This document shows positions 8,756 to 18,677 of a DNA stretch of 64,000 bases, in pieces. The notes under the pieces are model-generated. The model had not been told where the DNA came from. It was given only the letters and a program-made list of their open reading frames with translations, and ran no database searches. Made by a program: the position numbers and the translations under genes. Source of the DNA: an uncultured Butyrivibrio sp. (GTDB lineage Bacteria; Bacillota; Clostridia; Lachnospirales; Lachnospiraceae); assembly GCA_945928575.1 (NCBI GenBank), contig CAMENP010000001.1, positions 1 to 64,000 of the forward strand, in the 5' to 3' direction. The number at the start of each line of letters is the position of its first letter. The first letter of the stretch is position 1.

Positions 8756-9562
8756 ATGAAGAAAAGAACCAAGAGAAAATTAAAAAAGATATTCAGCACA
8801 ATTTTTTGTACATTAATATATTTGTTTCTGTTCGCACCTATTGTGTACATTGTAGTCAACTCATTTAATGCGACGACATCGAAACCTTACTTGAGCTGGA
8901 AGGGATTTTCATTTGACTGGTATGTAAAGCTTTTTGATAACCAGACACTTTTACAGTCATTCGGAAACACGATGATCATTGCTATAACAAGTATGATACT
9001 TGCGACGATCATAGGAACTCTGGCTTCGGTCGGAATGTACAAATTCAAATTTAAAGGTAAAGCTGCTATTGACGGACTCTTATATATTCCGGTTGTTATT
9101 CCGGAAATCGTCCTCGGAATTGCTCTCCTTACACTTTTTTCCAACATTAATATTCCGAGAGGCATGCTTACACTTATAATCGCCCACACGACATTCTGCG
9201 TACCGTTTGTAATTTTTAACGTGCGTGCAAGGCTTGGCGGCTACGATATGTCAATCGAGGAGGCGAGCATGGATCTGGGAGCGGGAAGGATAAGAACATT
9301 CTTCGAAATCACGCTTCCGGTTCTGGCACCGGGAATCGGCGGAGGTGCACTTCTTGCATTTACGCTTTCCATAGATGATGTTATCATCAGTTACTTCGTC
9401 AACGGACAGACCAAAACTTTCCCTCTCAAAGTATATGAGAGCATAAGAAGCGGTGTTGCACCGGACGTAAATGCGTTATCAACCCTTATTCTTATCGGTA
9501 CAACCGTTCTCGTCGTATTGACACAGAGCGGTCTCATAAAGAAACTGCTTAAGAAGGCATAG
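8756..9562 (+). CDS. potC: Polyamine ABC transporter permease PotC
   Basis: 268 residues with a lysine/arginine-rich N-terminus followed by about six membrane segments. The EAA motif reads EEASMDLGAGRIRTFFEITLPVL. It is the partner of the preceding PotB and is followed after 22 bp by the binding protein. The usual order potABCD is kept. Confidence 0.9.
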   Translation: MKKRTKRKLKKIFSTIFCTLIYLFLFAPIVYIVVNSFNATTSKPYLSWKGFSFDWYVKLFDNQTLLQSFGNTMIIAITSMILATIIGTLASVGMYKFKFKGKAAIDGLLYIPVVIPEIVLGIALLTLFSNINIPRGMLTLIIAHTTFCVPFVIFNVRARLGGYDMSIEEASMDLGAGRIRTFFEITLPVLAPGIGGGALLAFTLSIDDVIISYFVNGQTKTFPLKVYESIRSGVAPDVNALSTLILIGTTVLVVLTQSGLIKKLLKKA

Positions 9563-9584
9563 TGGTTGGAAAGGAGAGATAATT

Positions 9585-10643
9585 ATGAAAAGAAAGAGAA
9601 TTGTAGGCGTAGCACTTTCACTGATGCTTGTATTATCACTTGCAGGATTTACCGGATGCGGTAAAAAATCGGCATCAAACGGGGAACTTAATATTTTTAC
9701 CTGGACAGAATATGTTCCGGAATCTGTAATACAGGATTTTGAAAAAGAATACGGAATCAAAGTCAACTGGACAACGTTCTCAAGCAATGAAGATATGCTT
9801 GCCAAGGTAAAAGCCGAATCGGCAGGAACGTATGATATAGTACAGCCATCCGACTATATGGTTGAGCAGATGATAGCTCAGGATATGCTTATGGAACTTG
9901 ACAAAAATGTAATTACCAATATTGATAATATTGACAGTGCATACCTTGATCCTTCATACGATCCGGGCAATAAATATTCCGTACCTTATCAGGGCGGTGT
10001 AGCTGCAATCGCGGTCAACACGGATAAGGTATCAAAAGAAATAACAAGTTACGACGATCTGTTCAGTGAGGATTTGAAAGGCAGTCTTGTGGTTCTTGAT
10101 GATTACAGAGCTGTGATCGGTATGACAGCGAGAAGCATGGGATACTCAATGAATGAGACCGACACCGATAAACTATCCAAGATAGAAGAGAAACTCCTTA
10201 AACTTAAGGACAATGTCAAGGTATACGATTCAGACTCGCCGAAGAACTCTCTTATCTCAGGTGACTGCACGGTGGGTTATTGCTGGGCAGCGGAGATTGC
10301 ACTTGCACAGGAAGAAAATCCGGCAATCAAAATCGTATTTCCGAAAGAAGGACCTTATGTATTCATGGATAACTGGGCAGTTCTTAAGACAGCCAAGAAT
10401 TCAGAGAATGCGATGAAATTCATAAATTATATGCTTGATTCCGAGACATCACAGAAAGTATCCGAGGAATTTCCGTACCTTAATCCGAATGCCAAAGCAG
10501 TTGAAGCGCTCGGAGATGATTTTAAGAACAACGAGGCCAAGAACCCGCCGGCAGATGTAATTGCATCCGGCGAATATGTATCTAACCTCGATACGGATAC
10601 ACTTGCTATATATGATGCAATGTGGACCAAGTTAAAGAAATAA
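9585..10643 (+). CDS. potD: Polyamine-binding lipoprotein PotD (first copy)
   Basis: 352 residues. The N-terminus has a lipoprotein signal peptide with a lipobox ending at FTGCGKK. The mature part is a PotD/PotF-type periplasmic-fold protein starting NIFTWTEYVPESVIQDFE, with aromatic residues where polyamine-contact residues are expected (PYQGGVAAI, DDYRAVIGM, CWAAEIA). It is close along its length to the protein at 45691-46752, so the two probably bind the same or similar diamines. It would capture substrate outside the cell for PotABC. Confidence 0.9.
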   Translation: MKRKRIVGVALSLMLVLSLAGFTGCGKKSASNGELNIFTWTEYVPESVIQDFEKEYGIKVNWTTFSSNEDMLAKVKAESAGTYDIVQPSDYMVEQMIAQDMLMELDKNVITNIDNIDSAYLDPSYDPGNKYSVPYQGGVAAIAVNTDKVSKEITSYDDLFSEDLKGSLVVLDDYRAVIGMTARSMGYSMNETDTDKLSKIEEKLLKLKDNVKVYDSDSPKNSLISGDCTVGYCWAAEIALAQEENPAIKIVFPKEGPYVFMDNWAVLKTAKNSENAMKFINYMLDSETSQKVSEEFPYLNPNAKAVEALGDDFKNNEAKNPPADVIASGEYVSNLDTDTLAIYDAMWTKLKK

Positions 10644-10667
10644 TACCAACAGGAGGAACATAACAGA

Positions 10668-12149
10668 ATGGAAATCAAGAAAATGTATATTGACGGAGAA
10701 TGGACAGAAGGAACCTCCGGTAAGTTAATTGATTCAATAAATCCGGCAACGGGAGAGGTTATCGCTCAGGTTCACGAAAGCAGCCTTGAAGATACCAACC
10801 GTGCCATTGCCGCAGCCAAAAGATCATTCTACGTTACAAGAGAATGGCGTGATATGGACTCACAGCAGAGAGGTGATATCCTCCTTAAGATAGCCGATGC
10901 CATAGAAAAATATCTTCCGGAGCTTGCAAAGCTTGATGCAATCGATAACGGTAAGCCGCTTAGAGAGGCAGAGGGTGATATTGATGACGGACTCCACACA
11001 TTCAGATATTACGCGAGCCTTATCAAAGCTCCGTGCGGAGGCGTATATGAGGTAAACAGCAACTTCGGTACAATGCACTCGTATATGGTTCACGAACCGG
11101 TCGGTGTATGCGCCCAGATCACACCTTGGAATTATCCGTTCCTTATGGCCATCTGGAAACTTGCCCCGGCACTTGCGGCAGGCAACAGCATCGTGTTCAA
11201 GCCGAGTTCCGACACAATGCTTTCAACAATTAAACTTTTTGAGATTTTTGAAGAGGTCGGCCTTCCGAAAGGAACCGTCAACCTCGTAGTTGGACCGGGA
11301 AGCACGGTCGGCGACCTTTTAGCTTCTTCACCGGATGTGGATATGGTAACATTTACCGGAAGTACCGCAGTAGGACAGTCCATAATGCGTGCGGCAGCCG
11401 GCAATGTTAAGAAAATCGGCCTTGAGCTCGGCGGCAAATCCCCTAACGTCATTTTCGCGGATGCTGATTTTGAGGGCGCTGTTGAGTGGGCAATGGTCGG
11501 TATTTTCTTCAATCAGGGCGAGGTATGTTCCGCCGGTTCAAGAATTATTATTGAGGAGTCCATCAAGGATAAATTCGTAGCGCGACTTGCAGAACGTGCC
11601 AACGCAATGACATTAGGCAATCCGCTTGACAATCCGGACATGGGACCGCTTATCTCCGAGAAACACATGAACCGTGTTCTTTCCTATATAGAGAAAGGTA
11701 AAGCAGAGGGCGCAACCTGTGTATGCGGCGGATTCCGTTACACTGAGGGAGAGTGTGCAAAGGGTTATTTCGTAAGACCAACAATCTTCGATAACTGTAC
11801 ATCGGATATGACGATTGTAAAAGAGGAAATCTTCGGACCTGTAGTTACGATCCAGACCTTTAAGACGGAAGAGGAGGCTATTGCTCTTGCCAACGATACG
11901 CCTTACGGTCTGGCAGGCGGAGTATTTACCTCCGATGCAACCCGCGCAATCCGTGTCATCAAAGAAATCCGCGCCGGCATTACCTGGATCAACTGCTACA
12001 ATCCGACATTCAACGAGGCACCTTGGGGCGGCTACAAGATGAGCGGCATCGGTCGTGAACTTGGTGTGCATGGCCTTGAGGAGTATCAGGAGGTTAAGCA
12101 GATCAACATGAATCTCACACCGGGCGTACTCGGCTGGTATGAGCATTAA
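10668..12149 (+). CDS. NAD(P)-dependent aldehyde dehydrogenase (gamma-aminobutyraldehyde dehydrogenase candidate)
   Basis: 493 residues, the normal length of the betaine-aldehyde / aminobutyraldehyde dehydrogenase family. Visible are the coenzyme motif GSTAVGQ, the general-base Glu in ELGGKSPN, and the catalytic Cys in FNQGEVCSAGSR. As the last gene of the pot operon it most likely oxidises 4-aminobutanal, made from imported putrescine by PatA, to GABA. The substrate is inferred from context. A strong terminator follows at 12166-12201. Confidence 0.88.
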   Translation: MEIKKMYIDGEWTEGTSGKLIDSINPATGEVIAQVHESSLEDTNRAIAAAKRSFYVTREWRDMDSQQRGDILLKIADAIEKYLPELAKLDAIDNGKPLREAEGDIDDGLHTFRYYASLIKAPCGGVYEVNSNFGTMHSYMVHEPVGVCAQITPWNYPFLMAIWKLAPALAAGNSIVFKPSSDTMLSTIKLFEIFEEVGLPKGTVNLVVGPGSTVGDLLASSPDVDMVTFTGSTAVGQSIMRAAAGNVKKIGLELGGKSPNVIFADADFEGAVEWAMVGIFFNQGEVCSAGSRIIIEESIKDKFVARLAERANAMTLGNPLDNPDMGPLISEKHMNRVLSYIEKGKAEGATCVCGGFRYTEGECAKGYFVRPTIFDNCTSDMTIVKEEIFGPVVTIQTFKTEEEAIALANDTPYGLAGGVFTSDATRAIRVIKEIRAGITWINCYNPTFNEAPWGGYKMSGIGRELGVHGLEEYQEVKQINMNLTPGVLGWYEH

Positions 12150-12165
12150 TCAGATATGATAAAAG

Positions 12166-12201
12166 ACTCTCCGGGAGAAAACTCTGCCGGAGAGTTTTTT
12201 T
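12166..12201 (+). terminator. Rho-independent terminator of the first pot operon
   Basis: ACTCTCCGG pairs with CCGGAGAGT and runs into seven Ts. Confidence 0.88.
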
Positions 12202-12223
12202 GATTTTCTCATCATCGGTTGCA

Positions 12224-12252
12224 TTGCCAAAAGTATCCTCTTGTTGTATTAT
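12224..12252 (+). promoter_or_regulatory. Promoter of the YhgE/Pip operon
   Basis: TTGCCA, 17 bp and TATTAT lie 35 bp before the ATG at 12288. Confidence 0.7.
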
Positions 12253-12287
12253 GAGGGTGCGATAAATTTCAGGAGGAAGTTTAAGCC

Positions 12288-14459
12288 ATGAAGAATATAT
12301 CGGCAATTTTTAAAGCGGATGTCAGGGGTCTTGTAAAGAATGTGCTGGCATTGGTAATAATAATCGGACTATGTATTCTGCCGTCGCTGTATGCGTGGTT
12401 CAATATATATTCGAACGGGGATCCGTATGCAAATACGGGTAATATTAAGATTGCGGCGTACTCGGAGGACGAAGGATATACGGGTGAGGACGGTACGGTG
12501 CAGAATATGGGTGAGAAAATCCTCGACAACCTTAAAGAGAATACGGCAATAGGGTGGACGATGGTAAATTCAGGGGAAGAAGCCATCGAGGGAGTGAAAA
12601 GCGGCGATTATTATGCGGCAGTTGTTATAGAGAAGGATTTCTCTTATAAAATGTTTAATATGTTTGCGGAAGGCTTTGCCAATCCGGGAATTACATATTA
12701 TGAGAATGAGAAGAAGAATGCCGTAGCTACGAAAATAACCGATACGGCGGTATCGACACTGCAACAGAGCATTGACGCGCAGTTTGTTGATGTAGTGATA
12801 CATACGGTTTTTGAACAGACCAATAATGTATCGGGAGAGATTGAGACCAATAATAAAATAAAGGAATTTACGGACAAGCTTACAGCAGTTAATAATAATC
12901 TTGTAACATATGAGACCACGATAGAAAGCCTTATAGCTGCCAACAAAGAGCTTACCACGTCGGTGGGAAAGGCACAGGATGAGATTGACCGCCTTAAAGG
13001 ACAGGTTGATACCGGAATTGATGATGTGACCGGGGTGCAGAACGGAATAAGCACCACAAGGACAAGCCTCAGTGATTTTAATGCCAAGGTAAAAGAAAGC
13101 GTGGCACAGATAGAGTCATCGCTTGATAAAGTATCATCGGATCTGGAGAATACAACTGTTACCGATGATGTCCGGAAAATGGCGGATGATATGATACAGA
13201 CGATGAAGGATGTCAATACACTTAAGAAAGAGGCACTTAAGCTTGAGGCGGCCATTAAGGGAATAAAACTTCCGTCGGATTATGATAAAGAGACGCAGGA
13301 TGCGGTGAATGCCATTGAGACGGTAATCGGAAATGCCGATGACATAAGAGAAGTTATCAATGGACTGGGTATTACGGACACGGCGGATAAAGTAACTTCC
13401 CGGATAGAGGCAGAACTTGCCAAAAAGATAGACAGTGTTGAGGATGCTGTAAGAACATGCAAAGATTATGCTGTCAATATGCGTAATATGTTCACAAACA
13501 GTCTTATGCCACAGATTGACGGAATACTTGCCAATACGGAACAGATACTTGCTACTGTTAATACGTTGCTTGAAAGCATTAACACAACACTTGAAAATAC
13601 AGGAACGATTTTTGACGGAATGGTATCAACAATTGGTAGCACCAATCAGAGCCTCGAGCAGATGCAAGTGATCATTCAGGGCGTAAGTGAGAAACTTAAG
13701 TCTGTGACGGAACTTTTTAACGGCACGACAGAAGATGAAAGGGTGCAGGCGCTTAAGAACCTTATGAGCGGTGATCCGGATACTTACGGGGAATTTTTCT
13801 CCGAACCGGTGAAAATAGATACCGTAGAAGTATATCCGATAGCCAATTACGGTTCGGCGATGACACCGTTTTATACCGTGCTTGCGCTGTGGGTAGGTGC
13901 ACTTTTGTTAACTGCACTTGTTAAGGTTAAAGCCGAACCTAAGAATCTTCAAGGTGTCAAGCTGCATCAGCTTTATTTCGGACGGTATCTGCTGTTTTTC
14001 GTACTCGGGCAGATACAGGCGCTGGTAGTTGTATTAGGTGATATATACCTGCTTCACTGCCAGATCCTTGACAAGGGATTGTTCTGGTTTACGGCTTCAC
14101 TTGCAAGCTTCGTATTTACGTTGCTGGTGTACTCGCTGACACTTTCGTTCGGAGACATAGGCAAGGCAGTCGCGGTGGTAATAATGGTTATCCAGATTGC
14201 GGGTTCAGGCGGAACATTCCCGATAGAACTTCTGCCATCCGTATATCGTAATATATACACTTTCTTCCCGTTTCCGTATGCGATCAATGCAATGCGTGAG
14301 ACGATCGGAGGAATGTACGGCAATATGTATGTGAAATCACTGCTGCAGCTGATGATTTTTGCGGCTGCGGCGCTGATACTCGGACTGGTCGTAAGAAAAC
14401 CTTTTATTAAGTGGAACCATTTCGTTGAGAAACGAATGGAAGACACGAAGATGATGTAG
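12288..14459 (+). CDS. YhgE/Pip-family membrane protein (first copy)
   Basis: 723 residues. The N-terminus has the YhgE/Pip hallmark: one membrane segment followed by LPSLYAWFNIYSNGDPY. A long extracytoplasmic region rich in predicted coiled coil follows (about residues 170-500). The C-terminus has about five to six membrane segments of ABC-2 type, including IANYGSAMTPFYTVLALWVG and a late PFPYAINAMRE. Family members include phage-infection protein Pip and the EsaA relatives of type VII secretion; no ESX genes are near, so the function is open. AGGAGG precedes the ATG. Confidence 0.85.
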   Translation: MKNISAIFKADVRGLVKNVLALVIIIGLCILPSLYAWFNIYSNGDPYANTGNIKIAAYSEDEGYTGEDGTVQNMGEKILDNLKENTAIGWTMVNSGEEAIEGVKSGDYYAAVVIEKDFSYKMFNMFAEGFANPGITYYENEKKNAVATKITDTAVSTLQQSIDAQFVDVVIHTVFEQTNNVSGEIETNNKIKEFTDKLTAVNNNLVTYETTIESLIAANKELTTSVGKAQDEIDRLKGQVDTGIDDVTGVQNGISTTRTSLSDFNAKVKESVAQIESSLDKVSSDLENTTVTDDVRKMADDMIQTMKDVNTLKKEALKLEAAIKGIKLPSDYDKETQDAVNAIETVIGNADDIREVINGLGITDTADKVTSRIEAELAKKIDSVEDAVRTCKDYAVNMRNMFTNSLMPQIDGILANTEQILATVNTLLESINTTLENTGTIFDGMVSTIGSTNQSLEQMQVIIQGVSEKLKSVTELFNGTTEDERVQALKNLMSGDPDTYGEFFSEPVKIDTVEVYPIANYGSAMTPFYTVLALWVGALLLTALVKVKAEPKNLQGVKLHQLYFGRYLLFFVLGQIQALVVVLGDIYLLHCQILDKGLFWFTASLASFVFTLLVYSLTLSFGDIGKAVAVVIMVIQIAGSGGTFPIELLPSVYRNIYTFFPFPYAINAMRETIGGMYGNMYVKSLLQLMIFAAAALILGLVVRKPFIKWNHFVEKRMEDTKMM

Positions 14460-14471
14460 GAGGGACCTCAT

Positions 14472-14858
14472 ATGAGCAATGACAAATATCGTAAAGCATA
14501 CAATATGGTAGTTGAATATGAAAAAGAAGCGCATAGAAAGAACCAGAAAAGAATTGCGGTAGGTCTGAAACTGATAATCATAATTCCACTTATATTCCTG
14601 GCGCTGCTTCTTTTTACCGGCAGCTCCAAAGTAATATTCCTGATATTGTGGATTGTCTCTCTTTTTATACTTGCGGCATATCTGATCACAGTTGAGTATA
14701 TGGATTACAACCTTATGGAGCGTATGGCGAAACTGCGCGGACAGGATGAAGATATGGAGAATTATGATCTTATAGGCAATGATGCCATAGAAAACAGGAT
14801 TCGTGATGTACTTGATAAAATAGATGGAACGGAGGCCGGACATGAAGAACATAATTAG
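14472..14858 (+). CDS. Small membrane protein between two YhgE/Pip genes
   Basis: 128 residues, not recognised. The basic N-terminal 40 residues are followed by two membrane segments (about 48-65 and 70-92) and an acidic C-terminal tail. The start has GGAGGG 7 nt upstream. It begins 12 bp after the first YhgE gene and overlaps the second by 17 bp, so the three genes are translationally coupled and their products may form one complex. Confidence 0.75.
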   Translation: MSNDKYRKAYNMVVEYEKEAHRKNQKRIAVGLKLIIIIPLIFLALLLFTGSSKVIFLILWIVSLFILAAYLITVEYMDYNLMERMAKLRGQDEDMENYDLIGNDAIENRIRDVLDKIDGTEAGHEEHN

Positions 14859-16974
14859 GATTTTTCTGGCGGATATGCGAAGACTCAGCAAAAATGTGGT
14901 GGCTGTTGTGGTAATTATGGGTTTGTGCATAATACCGTCTTTGTATGCATGGTTCAATATTTTTTCCAACTGGGACCCGTACGGACCGGATTCAACGTCC
15001 AATCTTAAAGTTGCGGTTGTGTCACTTGATGCGGGATGCAAGGTTGCGTCGATTGATCTGAACGTTGGTGACAGCGTTATTTCCGGACTCAAATCCAACA
15101 AAACGATCGGATGGGTTTTTACGGACACTGATAAAGAGGCGGTTGAAGGCGTTGATAACGGAGATTACTATGCGGCACTTGTTATTCCGGAAGATTTCAG
15201 CGAAGATATGATAAGTTTCCTGGGCGGCGATGTTGAACACCCTGAGATTACATATTATGAGAATGAGAAGAAAAATGCCATTGCTCCTAAGATTACAGGT
15301 AAAGCCAAAACTGCCGTTCAGGAGCAGGTTAATTCGACTTTTGTGAGCACGCTGGCGCAGAGCCTTATGGAGGTAAGTAATATTATCGGGCAGCAGGGCA
15401 CGGATAATAACGTGCTTTCGTCCGCCACGGATAAACTAACACAGTTAAGAGATAATCTGAGATTGTGTTCGGGACTTCTGGGCTCATTTACAGGGATAAC
15501 CGATTCGGCATCGGAACTTATATCCGCAGGACAGGCGGTGCTGCCCAATCTTGAGGACATGATTAATAACGGTAAGGATACACTTAATTCCATACAGGGT
15601 GCTGCGATTGATAATTCGGGCAATGCCCAGGCGGTTCTTGATATGATAAAATACAGTTTCAAAGTGGTGGACGGTGCACTGGATGATTTTGAAAATCAAT
15701 TGGATACCGCAATTGATTCGGTTACGAACCGCATTGATGATATGGATAAAATGGATTCTCTTAAAGAAGTTCTTCCTTATATAAGAAAACTTTATGACAA
15801 TGCGGTATCGGGGCTGACCGGGGATGAGATTAAAGCGCAGGCGGATGTGGTTGATAAATGTTTTGATGCAATTGAAAATGATTTGAAAAACATCGGCAGC
15901 GATAAGGAGGTTGTAGATGCCGGGATTTCGGCATTGTATAATGACATCAAGGCTCAGATACGATCATGTCGTGATGCTTTGTCGGCAGCAGGAAACAGTC
16001 TTGAAAGTTCACTCATACCAGATATCAGGCAGACAATGACTTCCGTCCAGAAATCAATGCTTGATGTACAGACGATGCTTGGAAGTGTAAACGGAGATTT
16101 CTCGGATGTAAGCAGCGTTATGGATGAATATCAGGATATTCTTAAAGATGGCACCGCGGGTGTCACGGAATCCAAGACGCAGGTTGATAAGGTAATTGCG
16201 GGACTTGACAGTGTGATAGAAGCACTTGATGAAATTGCGGATTCGGATGAGTACAGCGAAATGCTGGATATGCTTATGACAGATCCGACGAAACTGGCAT
16301 CATTTATCGCATCGCCTATACAGGTTGACACCAAAGAGATATATCCGATAGCCAATTACGGCTCGGCGATGGCGCCTTTTTACACGATACTGGCACTCTG
16401 GGTCGGAGCGCTCATACTGGTGGCTATTGTTCATGTAAAGGTTCTTCCGGAATCCGGGATAACCAATGTGAAACCGTATCAGCAGTATTTCGGAAGATAT
16501 ATTTTCTTCTTCCTCATGGGACAGGCGCAGACACTTATAACGGTTCTGGGAGAAATATTTTATATTAAAATACAATGCCCACATCCGTTTCTGTACTGGC
16601 TTGCGGCTGCAATAAGCAGCCTGGTGTTCACATTATTCATATATTCGCTTACAGTGGCATTCGGCAATGTCGGAGAGGCACTCGCGGTAATTGTAATGGT
16701 AATCCAGGTTGCCGGTGCGGGTGGAACATTCCCGATAGAGACGCTTCCGCAGGTGTACCGGAATATATATAAATATCTGCCGTTCCCATACGGAATGAAT
16801 GCGATGAGAGAATGCATAGGCGGAATGTACGGACATAATTATATACGATACCTTGCGGCGATGGGAATTTATGTGATAATTTCATTGATAATAGGACTTG
16901 TGTTGGCGGTTCCTTTCAGAAAAATGAATGAAAAAATAGAACGCAGCAAGCAAAAATCCGATGTTATGATATAA
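14842..16974 (+). CDS. YhgE/Pip-family membrane protein (second copy)
   Basis: About 710 residues, paralogous to the gene at 12288. It has the same N-terminal LPSLYAWFNIFSNWDPYG, a long helical extracytoplasmic middle, and the same C-terminal block (IANYGSAMAPFYTILALWVG). The ATG at 14842 is chosen over 14824 because GGAGG lies 7 nt before it and the protein then begins like its paralogue (MKNI). The middle regions differ more than the ends. The pair may work as a heteromer; this is inference. Confidence 0.85.
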   Translation: MKNIIRIFLADMRRLSKNVVAVVVIMGLCIIPSLYAWFNIFSNWDPYGPDSTSNLKVAVVSLDAGCKVASIDLNVGDSVISGLKSNKTIGWVFTDTDKEAVEGVDNGDYYAALVIPEDFSEDMISFLGGDVEHPEITYYENEKKNAIAPKITGKAKTAVQEQVNSTFVSTLAQSLMEVSNIIGQQGTDNNVLSSATDKLTQLRDNLRLCSGLLGSFTGITDSASELISAGQAVLPNLEDMINNGKDTLNSIQGAAIDNSGNAQAVLDMIKYSFKVVDGALDDFENQLDTAIDSVTNRIDDMDKMDSLKEVLPYIRKLYDNAVSGLTGDEIKAQADVVDKCFDAIENDLKNIGSDKEVVDAGISALYNDIKAQIRSCRDALSAAGNSLESSLIPDIRQTMTSVQKSMLDVQTMLGSVNGDFSDVSSVMDEYQDILKDGTAGVTESKTQVDKVIAGLDSVIEALDEIADSDEYSEMLDMLMTDPTKLASFIASPIQVDTKEIYPIANYGSAMAPFYTILALWVGALILVAIVHVKVLPESGITNVKPYQQYFGRYIFFFLMGQAQTLITVLGEIFYIKIQCPHPFLYWLAAAISSLVFTLFIYSLTVAFGNVGEALAVIVMVIQVAGAGGTFPIETLPQVYRNIYKYLPFPYGMNAMRECIGGMYGHNYIRYLAAMGIYVIISLIIGLVLAVPFRKMNEKIERSKQKSDVMI

Positions 16975-17019
16975 TTTGGTGTTTGATACGTTAATAATGT
17001 AAAGTTATGCAGAATTTTA

Positions 17020-17048
17020 TTGCCTTTTTACAAATTAAGTGTTATATT
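17020..17048 (+). promoter_or_regulatory. Promoter of the amino-acid ABC transporter operon
   Basis: TTGCCT, 17 bp and TATATT lie 34 bp before the binding-protein ATG. Confidence 0.6.
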
Positions 17049-17082
17049 GTGCTAGTAAAATATCAACAGGAGGAAAAGATAT

Positions 17083-17946
17083 ATGAAAAAGAAAATTGCA
17101 CTTGTTCTTGTAGCAGTTATGGCAGCCACAGCACTTTTTGCATGCGGCAAGAAGGATAACGGTAGCGGAACAGCTAAGAAGACAGCTAAGGTTATAGACA
17201 TTGACCTCACAAGTGAGGAATACGCTTTCGGTGTTGACAAAGATCAGGCAGATCTCCTTGAGTCAGTTAATAAGTTCACTAAGGAGATTAAGGACAACGG
17301 TAAGTTCGACGAGATTTGTAATCACTATTTCGGAGACGGCGAGCCGGTTGCAGTTAAGTCAGCAACACTTGATGACAGCAAGGATCAGCTTGTAGTAGCT
17401 ACCAATGCTGCATTTGAGCCGTTTGAGTACACCAAGGGTGACAGCTACTACGGAATTGATATGGAAATAGCAGCAGCACTTGCTGAGTATCTTAATAAAG
17501 AGCTCGTAATCCAGAACATGGATTTCGATTCCGTATGTCTTTCTGTAGGCCAGCACAAATGTGATATCGCAATGGCAGGTCTTACGGTTAAGGATGAGAG
17601 AAAGGAATATGTTAATTTCTCAGATTCTTACTATCAGGCATCACAGAAGCTTATAGTTCCTTCAACAGATACTAAGTTTGATTCATGCAAGACTAAGGAA
17701 GATGTTGAGAAGCTTCTCGGAGAATTAGACAGCAGCGTTAAGATCGGTTACCAGAACGGAACAACAGGTTCACTTTATGTTCAGGGTGACGAAGAGATGG
17801 GATTTGCAGGACTTAAAGCATCCGGTACAGGATACAAGAACGGTTCACTTGCAGTTCAGGATCTTTTAAACGGCAACCTTGATTATGTAATCATTGATGC
17901 TGCACCGGCTAAGTGCATTACAGATTCACTTAACGCAATGCAGTAA
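17083..17946 (+). CDS. Amino-acid-binding lipoprotein with circularly permuted layout
   Basis: 287 residues with a lipoprotein signal (lipobox Cys21). From about residue 103 it reads like the normal start of a family-3 solute-binding protein (LVVATNAAFEPFEY, then YYGIDMEIAAALAEYL) and runs to NLDYVIIDAAPAKCITDSL, where it stops. The usual last 50-60 residues are missing at that end. A segment of just that type lies at residues 37-85 instead: SEEYAFGVDKDQ, LLESVNKFTKEIK, FDEICNHYFG. This looks like a natural circular permutation. It heads an ABC operon with the permease and ATPase genes and probably binds a polar amino acid; which one is unknown. Confidence 0.88.
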   Translation: MKKKIALVLVAVMAATALFACGKKDNGSGTAKKTAKVIDIDLTSEEYAFGVDKDQADLLESVNKFTKEIKDNGKFDEICNHYFGDGEPVAVKSATLDDSKDQLVVATNAAFEPFEYTKGDSYYGIDMEIAAALAEYLNKELVIQNMDFDSVCLSVGQHKCDIAMAGLTVKDERKEYVNFSDSYYQASQKLIVPSTDTKFDSCKTKEDVEKLLGELDSSVKIGYQNGTTGSLYVQGDEEMGFAGLKASGTGYKNGSLAVQDLLNGNLDYVIIDAAPAKCITDSLNAMQ

Positions 17947-17966
17947 TTAAAGCGAAAGAGGTTTAC

Positions 17967-18677
17967 ATGGGTAATTTTGGTCTGAAAGTTAATAGATTCT
18001 ATGAGATTTTCGTGGAACAAAATGGCTATGTTAAGGTATTAGAAGGGTTGAAAAACACCCTTCTAATTGCGGTTATAGGCCTTATAATCGGTATTGCCAT
18101 CGGTACGCTCATCGCGGCAATCAGAACAATACCGCAGTATAAGGTCCTTCCGAGAATCCTTAACGGAATATGCAGTGTATATGTAGGAATATTCAGAGGA
18201 ACACCTATGGTTGTCCAGCTCCTTGTTTTTTACTATGTTATGCTGCCGCTTATGGGTGTGAAGATGACGGGCGTACAGGTGTCCATGATCGTCTTCGGTC
18301 TTAACAGTGCCGCATATATATCAGAGATAATGCGAAGCGGCATTATGTCTGTTGACAGCGGTCAGATGGAGGCAGGACGAGCAGTCGGTCTTTCATACGG
18401 AACGACGATGATGAAAATAGTCATTCCGCAGGCAGTCAAGAATATTCTCCCGACTCTCGGTAATGAGTTTATTGCGCTGATCAAAGAGACATCCGTAGTA
18501 AGCTTTGTCGGAGCGACCGACCTTTATGTAGCGTTCAACTACATAGGAAGTAACAGTTATGAATTCATGGTTCCGTATCTTGTAATGGCATTGATTTACA
18601 TTGTTCTGGTCCTTATCATTACATTTGGAATTAAGACGATGGAAAGGAGCTTGAGAAGAAGTGATAGACGTCATTAA
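17967..18677 (+). CDS. Amino-acid ABC transporter permease
   Basis: 236 residues of the HisM/GlnP type with about five membrane segments. The EAA loop reads [24 protein letters not shown], and [13 protein letters not shown] is typical of the family. A ribosome site (AAAGAGG) precedes it and its end overlaps the ATPase gene by 17 bp. It probably forms a homodimeric channel, since only one permease gene is present. Confidence 0.9.
   Translation: MGNFGLKVNRFYEIFVEQNGYVKVLEGLKNTLLIAVIGLIIGIAIGTLIAAIRTIPQYKVLPRILNGICSVYVGIFRGTPMVVQLLVFYYVMLPLMGVKMTGVQVSMIVFGLNSAAYISEIMRSGIMSVDSGQMEAGRAVGLSYGTTMMKIVIPQAVKNILPTLGNEFIALIKETSVVSFVGATDLYVAFNYIGSNSYEFMVPYLVMALIYIVLVLIITFGIKTMERSLRRSDRRH

Noticed and set aside
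17083..17946. Frameshift or assembly error as the cause of the odd binding-protein layout
   Set aside because: The frame is continuous, the signal peptide is in place, and the moved segment is complete with its normal internal order, which argues for a true permutation.
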